Source of the DNA: Propionibacteriaceae bacterium
Lineage (GTDB): Bacteria > Actinomycetota > Actinomycetes > Propionibacteriales > Propionibacteriaceae
Direction: 5' to 3'
Assembly (NCBI GenBank): GCA_017306015.1
Contig: JAFKJK010000027.1
Location: forward strand, 1 to 56,319
Length of the DNA: 56,319 nucleotides
Position 1 is the first letter of the stretch. The number at the start of each line of letters is the position of its first letter. The position numbers and the translations under genes are program-made. Below the pieces are notes generated by a model, which searched no databases, was not told where the DNA came from, and saw only the letters and a list, made by a program, of their open reading frames with translations. Positions 50,090-56,319 of the stretch are shown here, piece after piece.

Positions 50090-51006
50090 CCCAACCCCAT
50101 CCGATGCTCGCCCTCAGCCCCGAGGTCGCCGAAGCGCTCGCAGCCGGCAAGCCCGTGGTCGCCCTGGAGTCGACGATCATCAGCCACGGCATGCCCTATC
50201 CGAAGAATGTCGAGACCGCGCGCGAGGTCGAGCAGATCGTCCGCGGCGGGGGAGCGGTGCCGGCCACCATCGCGGTGCTGGACGGCGTCCCCCGGATCGG
50301 CCTGGACGAGGCCCAGCTGGACGTCCTCGGCTCCGACCCGGACGTAGCCAAGGTGAGCATCCGCGACCTGCCGTACGTGATCGCGCGGCGCGGGCACGGC
50401 GCGACCACGGTCGCCTCCACCATGCGGCTGGCGGCACTGGCCGGGATCAGGGTGTTCGTCACCGGCGGCATCGGCGGCGTCCACCGGGGCGGCGAGTCGA
50501 GCATGGACATCTCGGCCGACCTCACCGAACTCAGCCTGACCGACGTGGCGGTGGTGAGCGCGGGGGTGAAGTCGCTGCTGGACATCGGCCGGACGCTGGA
50601 GGTGCTGGAGACGCTCGGCGTCCCGGTGATCACGGTGGGCTCGGACGACTTCCCGTCCTTCTACTCACGCTCGAGCGGCTTCCGCTCCCCGTTGCGTCTC
50701 GACACTGCGGACGACGTGGCGGCAGCGATGCGGGCCAAGTGGGAGCTGGGTCTGGCCGGCGGTCTGATCGTGGCCAACCCGATCCCGGAGGCCGACGAGA
50801 TCCCCGAGGCCGAGATCAGCATGCTGATCAGCCGGGCGGTGACGGAGGCGGAGCACCGGGGCATCACGGGTGCTGCGATCACGCCGTACCTGCTGGGGCG
50901 GATCGTCGAACTCTCCGGCGGCGACTCGCTGCGGGCCAACATCGCCCTGGTGAAGGACAACGCGGCGTTCGGCGCCGAAGTGGCAGTCGCGTACCAGGGT
51001 CGGTAG
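50086..51006 (+). CDS. psuG: pseudouridine-5'-phosphate glycosidase
   Basis: 306 aa; RBS CGAAGGAGA. It splits pseudouridine 5'-phosphate to uracil and ribose 5-phosphate by breaking the C-C glycosidic bond. Motifs are VVALESTIISHGMPYPKN (catalytic Glu), GHGATTVASTM, FVTGGIGGVHRG, SSMDISADL and SAGVKSLLDIGRTLE. Coupled to psuK. No dedicated pseudouridine transporter is adjacent. Confidence 0.96.
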   Translation: MTQPHPMLALSPEVAEALAAGKPVVALESTIISHGMPYPKNVETAREVEQIVRGGGAVPATIAVLDGVPRIGLDEAQLDVLGSDPDVAKVSIRDLPYVIARRGHGATTVASTMRLAALAGIRVFVTGGIGGVHRGGESSMDISADLTELSLTDVAVVSAGVKSLLDIGRTLEVLETLGVPVITVGSDDFPSFYSRSSGFRSPLRLDTADDVAAAMRAKWELGLAGGLIVANPIPEADEIPEAEISMLISRAVTEAEHRGITGAAITPYLLGRIVELSGGDSLRANIALVKDNAAFGAEVAVAYQGR

Positions 51007-51029
51007 CCGCGGACCGCCGGTGCGGGTGG

Positions 51030-51587
51030 CTAGCTGCACGCCGTCCCCGCGAGATTCAGCCGATGCGTGGACGTCCGGCGAGCGCTGTCCTCCTGCCACT
51101 CGACGGTCAGGGTGAAGCAGGCGGCGGGATCGGCTGCGACCAGCCCGCCGTACAGGTAGTTGCCGACGTCGGGGCAGCGCTCGATAGTGAGCGACCTGGC
51201 GGCTGACCGGAGGTTGACCGCAGACACTCCCGAGGTCCAGGCAGCACCGGTGGTCCAGGCCGTCGAGGCCGCATCGTCTGAAGTGCTGATCGTGACGGTG
51301 CCGCTGCCGGGCTCGATCGCGAGCGGGAGCTTGCGGATGTACCAGCCGTCGTGTGGCAGCACCACCTTGGCGTCAGCAGCCGTGGGGACGTCGACGCGGT
51401 CGTCGAGTCCCTGCAGCAGAACCGGTCCGAATGTTCGGCCCCCGCCGGGGAGGACGGGTCCGCGGGAGTCCTGGCAGCTGAGCGGCACTGCCGGTGGCGT
51501 GGATGGGCTGGGAGTGGGGGACGCGGAGCAGCCCGCGAAGACCGCCGCCATCGCGACCGCTGTGGCGCACATCCTTGCCGCTCCCAT
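51030..51587 (-). CDS. putative lipoprotein of unknown function
   Basis: 185 aa from ATG 51587. Short signal peptide with lipobox VFAGC, then a Ser/Pro/Thr linker (SASPTPSPSTPPAVP) and a beta-rich domain with four further Cys, likely two disulfides. No family recognised. It converges with psuG, ending 24 bp from it. Confidence 0.65.
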   Translation of the reverse strand: MGAARMCATAVAMAAVFAGCSASPTPSPSTPPAVPLSCQDSRGPVLPGGGRTFGPVLLQGLDDRVDVPTAADAKVVLPHDGWYIRKLPLAIEPGSGTVTISTSDDAASTAWTTGAAWTSGVSAVNLRSAARSLTIERCPDVGNYLYGGLVAADPAACFTLTVEWQEDSARRTSTHRLNLAGTACS

Positions 51588-51790
51588 GGCGACATGGTTG
51601 GTCGCCGGACACGGCGGTGTCAACGGATCCGGGTCCGGTGGTCAGCGGGAGCTGGGCAGCGCGCCGAGACCCCTGATCGAGGGCATCCTGCCGTCCGTCC
51701 ACGCCGGTGATGGCGAGTGGTGGCGGCCCCGGCCCACCCGCGTCCGGGACAGTGTGGGGCGTGCCGACTAGCCTGACGACAGGAGACGCG

Positions 51791-52180
51791 ATGATCACGA
51801 CCGAGCTGGCCTCGCGGCTGAGAGCTGCAGGCGTGCCGTGGACGCCGGCGAACGGCGACCGCTTCGTCATCCCCGATCGCGACCTGGACGAGCAGGTCTT
51901 CGTCATCAGTGACATGGTCGTCGAGTCTCACGACGTGCCCGGCGGACGGGTGATCCGGTTCAACGGCACGACCGAGTGGGCGCTCGACAGCATCCCGGCG
52001 GAGCTGGTCCTGTGGCTGCCCCGCGAGGACCAGCTCCGCGCCCTCCTGGCCGGGCGCTTCGTCCGGTTGGAGGCGGTCGGGGACGGTCTGGCCGTCGAGC
52101 TCGCCGACGGCTCGCGCCACGTCGACACCGACGCCGAGCGGGCCTACGCGCGGGCCGTCCTGCACGTCGTCGCGCGTTAG
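51791..52180 (+). CDS. conserved actinobacterial protein of unknown function
   Basis: 129 aa; RBS ACAGGAGA. Acidic, soluble protein starting ITTELASRLRAAGVPW with the blocks NGDRFVIPDRDLDEQVFVISDMVVE and RFNGTTEWALDSI. I recall similar short proteins across actinobacteria, sometimes labelled as pilus-related without support in the sequence. No catalytic motif is visible. Confidence 0.7.
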   Translation: MITTELASRLRAAGVPWTPANGDRFVIPDRDLDEQVFVISDMVVESHDVPGGRVIRFNGTTEWALDSIPAELVLWLPREDQLRALLAGRFVRLEAVGDGLAVELADGSRHVDTDAERAYARAVLHVVAR

Positions 52181-52258
52181 GCCCGTGGTCCTCCCGGTCC
52201 CGGCATGGTGGCCGGTCAGGAGGTTCGGCCAGAGCCCAGCGCCGACGTCGCCGGTGCG

Positions 52259-53050
52259 CTACACCCAGCCCCAGTGTCGGCGCTGGGCGCTGATCGCCCA
52301 GGCGGTGACAGCGGCGAAGTCGGCGGTCGCGGGCAGGGGAGTGCGCCCGGTGTCGAGCAGTTCCCGCACGCGGACCTCCAGGACGCCGATCTCGGCCGAG
52401 ACCTCGGCGCGCGGGAGCTCGCCACGCTTCACAGCGAGCACGCGTTCCCGTTCGGTCGGCGGCAGCGGCAGGGTCAGGGTGCCGGTGCTGGCGATCTCGA
52501 AGCCCTGGTAGGCCAGCCGCAGCGCGTGGCTGCCGTACTTGACGTCCCAGCCGTAGGCCTCGATGAGTTCGGGACGGTTGGGCACGTTGCGCTTCGACTG
52601 GCCGAGCATCCGCTCGTGCTGGGAGTGCATGTAGCCCAGAAACCGCTCGACGGCCTGCTGTGAGAGGAAGGCCGTCCGCAGCTCGCGGAGCTCCTCGCCG
52701 AGCGGGGTCACGATGACCAGCGACTCCTCGGGTGCGAACAGCGGCAGCATCACGGTCGGGTTGCCCTTGATCGCCAGCCGCAGGTACTTCTGCAGCGAGT
52801 AGAGCACGAGGTCGGTGTCACCGTGCCCACTGCGCACGCCCTCGGGCTGGCTGCGCCAGATGTAGTCCTGGCGGTGCCGCTCGACGCCGAGCAGGCGTTC
52901 CGGCGGCTCGATGTAGACGCCCATCTCGTCGTGGTCGTCGGTGCCGGCGATGGCGATCCCGTGGACGCCGCTGCCGACGACAGATCGAAGGATCTCGTTC
53001 GGCAGGGCGATCGTGGGGTCGCCGTACTCGACGGTGCTGGGTTCGGTCAT
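52259..53050 (-). CDS. RlaP-type nucleotidyltransferase (RNA-repair associated)
   Basis: 263 aa; RBS CAGGAGGAA. DNA polymerase beta-like nucleotidyltransferase of the RlaP group (PF10127-type): active-site region SVVGSGVHGIAIAGTDDHDEMGV, followed by YIEPPERLLG and the helical block LVLYSLQKYLRLAIKGNPTVM. RlaP proteins are encoded next to RtcB ligases and are thought to modify RNA ends in repair. The rtcB gene is directly upstream on the same strand, separated by a strong hairpin. Confidence 0.88.
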   Translation of the reverse strand: MTEPSTVEYGDPTIALPNEILRSVVGSGVHGIAIAGTDDHDEMGVYIEPPERLLGVERHRQDYIWRSQPEGVRSGHGDTDLVLYSLQKYLRLAIKGNPTVMLPLFAPEESLVIVTPLGEELRELRTAFLSQQAVERFLGYMHSQHERMLGQSKRNVPNRPELIEAYGWDVKYGSHALRLAYQGFEIASTGTLTLPLPPTERERVLAVKRGELPRAEVSAEIGVLEVRVRELLDTGRTPLPATADFAAVTAWAISAQRRHWGWV

Positions 53051-53133
53051 CTGTTCCTCCTGGGTCGCCGTAGCGATAGCTGCTGGACTGCGTCGGCGGG
53101 CGTCGGCACAGCCTGAGCGTCGTCCTGGCCGGA

Positions 53134-53166
53134 CCGGGGTCGCGTCGGTACTGGACGCGACCCCGG
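53134..53166 (-). terminator. 13-bp perfect hairpin between rtcB and the nucleotidyltransferase gene
   Basis: CCGGGGTCGCGTC and its exact complement with a 7-nt loop, beginning just after the rtcB stop, no U-run. It may reduce read-through into the second gene or protect the rtcB mRNA end. Confidence 0.6.
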
Positions 53167-53171
53167 CGGCC

Positions 53172-54344
53172 TCAGTCGCCCTTCACGTTGACGAGCTGCC
53201 GCAGGACGTGCCGGACCTCGACGAGGTCGGCGGCGTCGGCCATGACCTGGTCGATGTCCTTGTAGGCGGCCGGGATCTCGTCGATGAACGCGGACGTGTG
53301 CCGGTACTCGATGTCGCCCATGGCCTGCTCGAGGTCGTCCTGGGTGAACCGCCTGCGGGCCTGGGAGCGGCTGAACTGCCGTCCCGCCCCGTGCGGAGCG
53401 GACCGCAGCGCGACCGGGTTCCCCCGGCCGACGACCACGTACGACGCGGTGCCCATCGAGCCGGGGATGAGCCCCGCAACGCCCTCGGAAGCATCGATCG
53501 CGCCCTTGCGGGACAACCACACCTGCTTGCCGAAGTGCTTCTCCGACTCGGTGTAGTTGTGGTGGCAGTTGACCTCGTCGACCCGCTCGACGGTGTCCAC
53601 GCCGAGCCAGGCGGCGACAGCGGTGAGCACCCGGTCCATCATCTCCTCGCGGTTGAGCAGGGCGAACCGCTGGGCCCACCGGAGCTGCCGGATGTAGGCC
53701 CAGAACTCGTCCGTCCCCTCGACCAGATAGGCCAGATCGGGGTCGGGCAGCTCGATCCACCACCTCTTGGCGAGCTTCTGCGCGACCGCGATGTGATGGG
53801 TGGCAAGCTTGTTGCCCACGCCCCGGGAGCCGGAGTGCAGGAACGCCCAGACCCGTCCCAGCTCGTCGACCGACAGTTCGATGAAGTGGTTTCCGGAGCC
53901 GAGGGTGCCGAGCTGCAGCCGCCAGTTACCTGCGTGGGCCGCCGGATCGAACCCGGCCTGCTCCGCTGCGTCCTCCAGCTCGGTGATCCGCGCCGCGGTG
54001 TGGGGCCGGGTCACGTCCTGGTTGTAGGCGCCGGCCGAGGTCGGGATGGCCGCCTCGATCGCCTCCCGCACAGCCTTGCGGTCATCGGGAAGGTCGGCGA
54101 CCGTCAGCGGAGTGCGGACGGCGATCATGCCGCAGCCGATGTCGACCCCGACCGCAGCCGGGATGATCGCGCCGAGGGTCGGGATGACCGACCCGACGGT
54201 GGCGCCCTTGCCGAGGTGCGCGTCCGGCATCAGCGCGATGTGCGGGTGGATGAACGGCAGCCGGCTGGCCGTGAGCGCCTGCTCCCGGGTCTGGTCGTCC
54301 AGGATGGACGCCCAGTTCACGAGCCGGTTGCTGAGCCGCTCCAT
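53172..54344 (-). CDS. rtcB: RtcB RNA ligase (3'-phosphate/5'-OH)
   Basis: 390 aa from ATG 54344 with RBS AAAGGA. RtcB joins 2',3'-cyclic phosphate or 3'-phosphate ends to 5'-OH ends using GTP and Mn2+, repairing cleaved tRNA and rRNA. Metal and guanylate residues are visible: LMPDAHLGKG, VGVDIGCGM (Cys), GSGNHFIEL, LHSGSRGVGN, EVNCHHNY and the guanylylated His in SAPHGAGRQFSRS. No RtcA, RtcR or archease gene is in the window. Expression probably passes through the leader and terminator upstream. Confidence 0.95.
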   Translation of the reverse strand: MERLSNRLVNWASILDDQTREQALTASRLPFIHPHIALMPDAHLGKGATVGSVIPTLGAIIPAAVGVDIGCGMIAVRTPLTVADLPDDRKAVREAIEAAIPTSAGAYNQDVTRPHTAARITELEDAAEQAGFDPAAHAGNWRLQLGTLGSGNHFIELSVDELGRVWAFLHSGSRGVGNKLATHHIAVAQKLAKRWWIELPDPDLAYLVEGTDEFWAYIRQLRWAQRFALLNREEMMDRVLTAVAAWLGVDTVERVDEVNCHHNYTESEKHFGKQVWLSRKGAIDASEGVAGLIPGSMGTASYVVVGRGNPVALRSAPHGAGRQFSRSQARRRFTQDDLEQAMGDIEYRHTSAFIDEIPAAYKDIDQVMADAADLVEVRHVLRQLVNVKGD

Positions 54345-54373
54345 GGTGGTTCCTTTCTGTGGTGAACGTGAAA

Positions 54374-54401
54374 GAGCCCCGGACGGAAGCGCCCGGGGCT
54401 C
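54374..54401 (-). terminator. terminator/attenuator in the rtcB leader
   Basis: In the transcript GAGCCCCGGGCG pairs with CGTCCGGGGCTC around a CTTC tetraloop (12 bp, one wobble), followed by UUUC. It ends 29 bases before the rtcB ATG and after the leader ORF stop. Its 5' arm (CGAGCCC) is also complementary to GGGCTCG inside the leader ORF (54445-54451), which offers an alternative pairing. Confidence 0.65.
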
Positions 54402-54418
54402 GACAGTGCGTGCTGATG

Positions 54419-54484
54419 TCAGAGTCTTCGACAGGCACGCGAACCGAGCCCTTCGGCGGGGCCGCGCTTTGTGTCGAATCGCAT
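54419..54484 (-). CDS. 21-codon Arg-rich leader peptide upstream of rtcB
   Basis: Starts ATG CGA TTC with a strong RBS (AGGAAGG, 6-base spacing) and ends ...SRACRRL. Five of 21 residues are Arg, encoded by CGA, CGC, CGT, CGA and AGA; CGA and AGA are rare codons in such GC-rich genomes. It lies between the rtcB promoter and the terminator-like hairpin, the place of an attenuator leader peptide. No homology is recognised. Confidence 0.5.
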   Translation of the reverse strand: MRFDTKRGPAEGLGSRACRRL

Positions 54485-54513
54485 GATGTGCCTTCCTGGT
54501 GACCAGCCGACGA

Positions 54514-54542
54514 ATGTTACTCGGCGGGCGCCTGTCCCGCAA
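54514..54542 (-). promoter_or_regulatory. rtcB operon promoter
   Basis: -35 TTGCGG, exactly 17 bp, -10 TAACAT on the minus strand. Predicted start near 54507, giving a leader of ~160 bases before rtcB. It overlaps the 3' end of the DUF2332 gene. Confidence 0.6.
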
Positions 54543-55572
54543 GTCGTTGGGTGCGACCGACCGCACGCCGTGCCCCTTCGCTGCGGGCGCGGTGAGCCCG
54601 GGGTTGCTCCAGCGCGGTGTAGCTCTGACCGTGAGGGCCGGTAAGGGCCACGGCAGTGCCGTTCACTGAGAGGATCATGCGGCCGTCGGACGGGGCCGTC
54701 ACCTGGGCCGCAACCGCTGGCAGGACCCCGCGTCCTTCGTTGCTCAGCCACGTGACGTCCGGTCGGGAGGCCATGAGCGCTGCGAACTCGGCTCGCTGTT
54801 CGGCTTCCAGGTACACGAGGACCGCGCTGTGGAACACGACGACCTGGGCGCCGGCGGGAGCCTGGTCGATGAGCCTGGGGATCTCCGTCTGCAGGTCACC
54901 CCTGACCATAGTGGCTGGCTCGCGCGCGGCGATTGCCGCGGCCTCCCTGAGCCGATCGCGGCGGGCCTCGTGCTCGGGCCAGACGAGAGCCTCCAGCCAC
55001 CTGACCTGGCCACGGTCCTGGACGCTGATCGGGTTGAGGTCGACCCCCGCCCGCCAGACGACCTCGGGGAGTCGCGTGGGGAGGCTGGGAGCATCGATCG
55101 AGCAGGGGATCACCACGGTGCTCGGGTGGTCAGGCGGGTCGAGCGCCGCAACCGACCCGTCCACGTCGTAGCGGTAGCTGTACCGGTCGGGGTAGAGGCA
55201 CAGGCCGGCGGACGCACCCGCCTCGATCAGGGCGAGCGGACCGCCCAGCCGGCTCAGGACGGGAAGGAGAACGGCACAACGAGCCGCCTCATTGGTCTGG
55301 GTCGCACGAGCCATGATGACGGGGGCGACCTCGTCCCAGTGGGTGAGCAGCCAGGTGCGGAAGGGCCCGTATCCACCCAGCGGTGCACCCAGGAATCGGG
55401 CTGCGGCGAAGACCAGGTTCGCTTGTCGCTTCATTCGCGGCAGATCCCCGATCAGCGCCAGGATCTCGCCGTCCTCCGCAACGCCGGAGGCCCATTCGTA
55501 GTACGTGGCGGAGACACCGGCGGCCTCGAACTCGGCGAACCGCCGGTACGCGTCCGAGGTCGAGTGGTCCAC
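54517..55572 (-). CDS. DUF2332 family protein
   Basis: 351 aa from GTG 55572; TACCAT lies 6 bases upstream, so the start is probably leaderless. The open frame continues upstream through a tRNA fragment and terminator, which are not coding. Family features are RRFAEFEAAGVSATYYEWASGVA, DLPRMKRQANLVFAAARFLG and LIEAGASAGLCLYPDRYSYRY. DUF2332 proteins are conserved in actinobacteria; the GASAGL motif hints at a methyltransferase-like fold, but no reaction is known. Confidence 0.85.
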   Translation of the reverse strand: MDHSTSDAYRRFAEFEAAGVSATYYEWASGVAEDGEILALIGDLPRMKRQANLVFAAARFLGAPLGGYGPFRTWLLTHWDEVAPVIMARATQTNEAARCAVLLPVLSRLGGPLALIEAGASAGLCLYPDRYSYRYDVDGSVAALDPPDHPSTVVIPCSIDAPSLPTRLPEVVWRAGVDLNPISVQDRGQVRWLEALVWPEHEARRDRLREAAAIAAREPATMVRGDLQTEIPRLIDQAPAGAQVVVFHSAVLVYLEAEQRAEFAALMASRPDVTWLSNEGRGVLPAVAAQVTAPSDGRMILSVNGTAVALTGPHGQSYTALEQPRAHRARSEGARRAVGRTQRLAGQAPAE

Positions 55573-55705
55573 CGCCGAATGGTAGCCCGGCGCACGTTGT
55601 GACTTCAGGACGACCGCTGCGTCTGCCGGACAGGCCCGCGGTCGAGTAGGACGCGCCGGCCAAGCGTCCGGGCTAGGGGTGCACGAGAGGTGCACGAGAA
55701 CCGAA

Positions 55706-55727
55706 AGACCCCGCCGAAGCGGGGTCT
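55706..55727 (-). terminator. intrinsic terminator following the tRNA fragment
   Basis: AGACCCCGC/GCGGGGTCT stem with a 4-base loop followed by UUUC on the minus strand. This is the normal tRNA-type terminator, placed 16 bases after the tRNA 3' end. Confidence 0.75.
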
Positions 55728-55742
55728 GACGAGGGGTGATGC

Positions 55743-55765
55743 GGTGTCCGAGAGAGGACTTGAAC
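55743..55765 (-). pseudogene. tRNA-Leu-like 3' fragment, probable attachment site
   Basis: On the minus strand it reads GTTCAAGTCC then TCTCTCGGACACC: the T-loop, T-stem 3' side and acceptor 3' side of a tRNA. The 5' partners (expected GTCCGAG acceptor strand and AGAGG T-stem) are missing from the sequence upstream. This pattern results when an integrative element recombines into the 3' end of a tRNA gene. The acceptor suggests tRNA-Leu. The 340-bp gap 55573-55912 otherwise holds no gene. Confidence 0.65.
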
Positions 55766-55912
55766 TCATGCTTCAGGTGCTTCAGGCGAGTGCACTCCAG
55801 TGCGTTTGAGCGCTTCTGGAGCGTGGCGGAGGCTGCGCAACCTACGTCCGGGAGCACCCCGGCGCATGCCGGTACGGGGGCGGCAGTATCACGCAAGTAT
55901 CACGAGTTCGCC

Positions 55913-56319
55913 TCAGCTGGCGTCGAGTTCGTCGAGCCAGGCGTTCGCTTGTGCGGCGGCCTGCTCGAGTGTGTCCGCGACTGCCGCGGACTGGGCGGCG
56001 CGTTCGAAGCTGGCGGTCCAGTGGGGGTAGGGCGTGATGCGGGCGGGCCAGGTTCGTTCGGGGTAGCCGAGGGTGGAGGCGTCGCGGGCCCGGGTGTCGA
56101 AGATGTCGAGGATGGCCGCTTTGACCTCGGGATGGGTTGGGCTTCCGGTCTCGCGGATGAGGTCGCGCAGCAGGAGCAGGTCGACGACATCTCGGGCGCG
56201 GTCGTTCTGGAAGTCCGGTGGGTCGTGGGGGTCAGACACCGCGTGCACCTTCTGCGCGATTTGGTAGCGCATCGCCAGCCCGGTCAGGTGGTCGGGTGTG
56301 GGTAGGCCGAAGCCGGCCA
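55913..56319 (-). CDS. AbiEii/AbiGii-type nucleotidyltransferase toxin, N-terminal part outside window
   Basis: The frame is open to the window edge, so this is the C-terminal ~135 residues. GLPTPDHLTGLAMRYQIAQKVHAVSDP followed by NDRARDVVDLLLLRDLI is the conserved C-terminal block of AbiEii-type nucleotidyltransferases, toxins of type IV toxin-antitoxin/abortive-infection systems. The antitoxin (AbiEi) should lie upstream, beyond the window. It sits at the tRNA-linked boundary, as expected for island cargo. Confidence 0.85.
   Translation of the reverse strand, partial: AGFGLPTPDHLTGLAMRYQIAQKVHAVSDPHDPPDFQNDRARDVVDLLLLRDLIRETGSPTHPEVKAAILDIFDTRARDASTLGYPERTWPARITPYPHWTASFERAAQSAAVADTLEQAAAQANAWLDELDAS

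Noticed and set aside
55573..55896. N-terminal extension of the DUF2332 protein
   Set aside because: The frame is open, but it crosses a tRNA 3' fragment and its terminator; the family starts near the GTG at 55572.

Overview
This is a high-GC actinobacterial chromosome segment. The largest part is the conserved actinobacterial housekeeping block that runs recG, rsmD, coaD, sepIVA-like, DUF177, rpmF, rnc, mutM, smc, ftsY, ffh, rpsP, khpA, rimM, trmD, rplS, lepB, rnhB, DUF2469, yraN, comM, dprA, all on the plus strand. Gene order, GTG/TTG starts, several leaderless-type promoters (TANNNT just upstream of the start codon), class E/F sortases, a SepIVA-like protein and DUF2469 all point to Actinomycetota. 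A Propionibacteriales-type organism is my best guess, but that is inference.

Left accessory region (1-9950): the 3' part of a MalT/LuxR-type regulator, a small unknown gene, and a minus-strand operon of a class F sortase and a sigma-70-family factor with a zinc-finger-like tail. Divergent from it is a tight plus-strand locus: a BspA-type repeat adhesin, three exported proteins with SipW-type (TasA/CalY-like) alternate signal peptides, a SipW-like signal peptidase, a surface protein ending in an LSETG sorting signal, a class E sortase and a tiny membrane protein. Together they look like a dedicated system for secreting and assembling a cell-surface or matrix structure.

Centre (10000-48600): the housekeeping block, with lineage-specific insertions. 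These are a GtrA-like membrane protein between mutM and smc, a GNAT acetyltransferase between ftsY and ffh, a Na+/H+ antiporter with a UBP zinc finger, an ECF sigma factor coupled to a membrane-anchored beta-propeller protein, an amidohydrolase, an HtrA-like protease without export signal, sdhCAB between trmD and rplS, a cell-wall hydrolase in which an NlpC/P60 domain is nested inside a glucosaminidase domain, and a Ski2-like helicase. Two loci carry related palindromic repeats (24236-24361 and 45391-45453). A perfect 21-bp inverted repeat at 44891-44939 overlaps the promoter of a small unknown gene.

Right region (48600-56319): a pseudouridine catabolism pair (HTH-PsuK fusion and PsuG), a lipoprotein, an RNA-repair pair (RtcB ligase and RlaP-type nucleotidyltransferase), a DUF2332 gene, and an island boundary. 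The boundary consists of the 3' end of a tRNA-Leu-like gene with its terminator, next to the end of an AbiEii-type toxin gene that runs off the window. The rtcB gene has a promoter, a 21-codon Arg-rich leader ORF with a strong RBS and an intrinsic-terminator-like hairpin in front of it. This arrangement suggests transcription attenuation of RNA repair and is, to my reading, the most novel candidate here together with the sortase/SipW locus.
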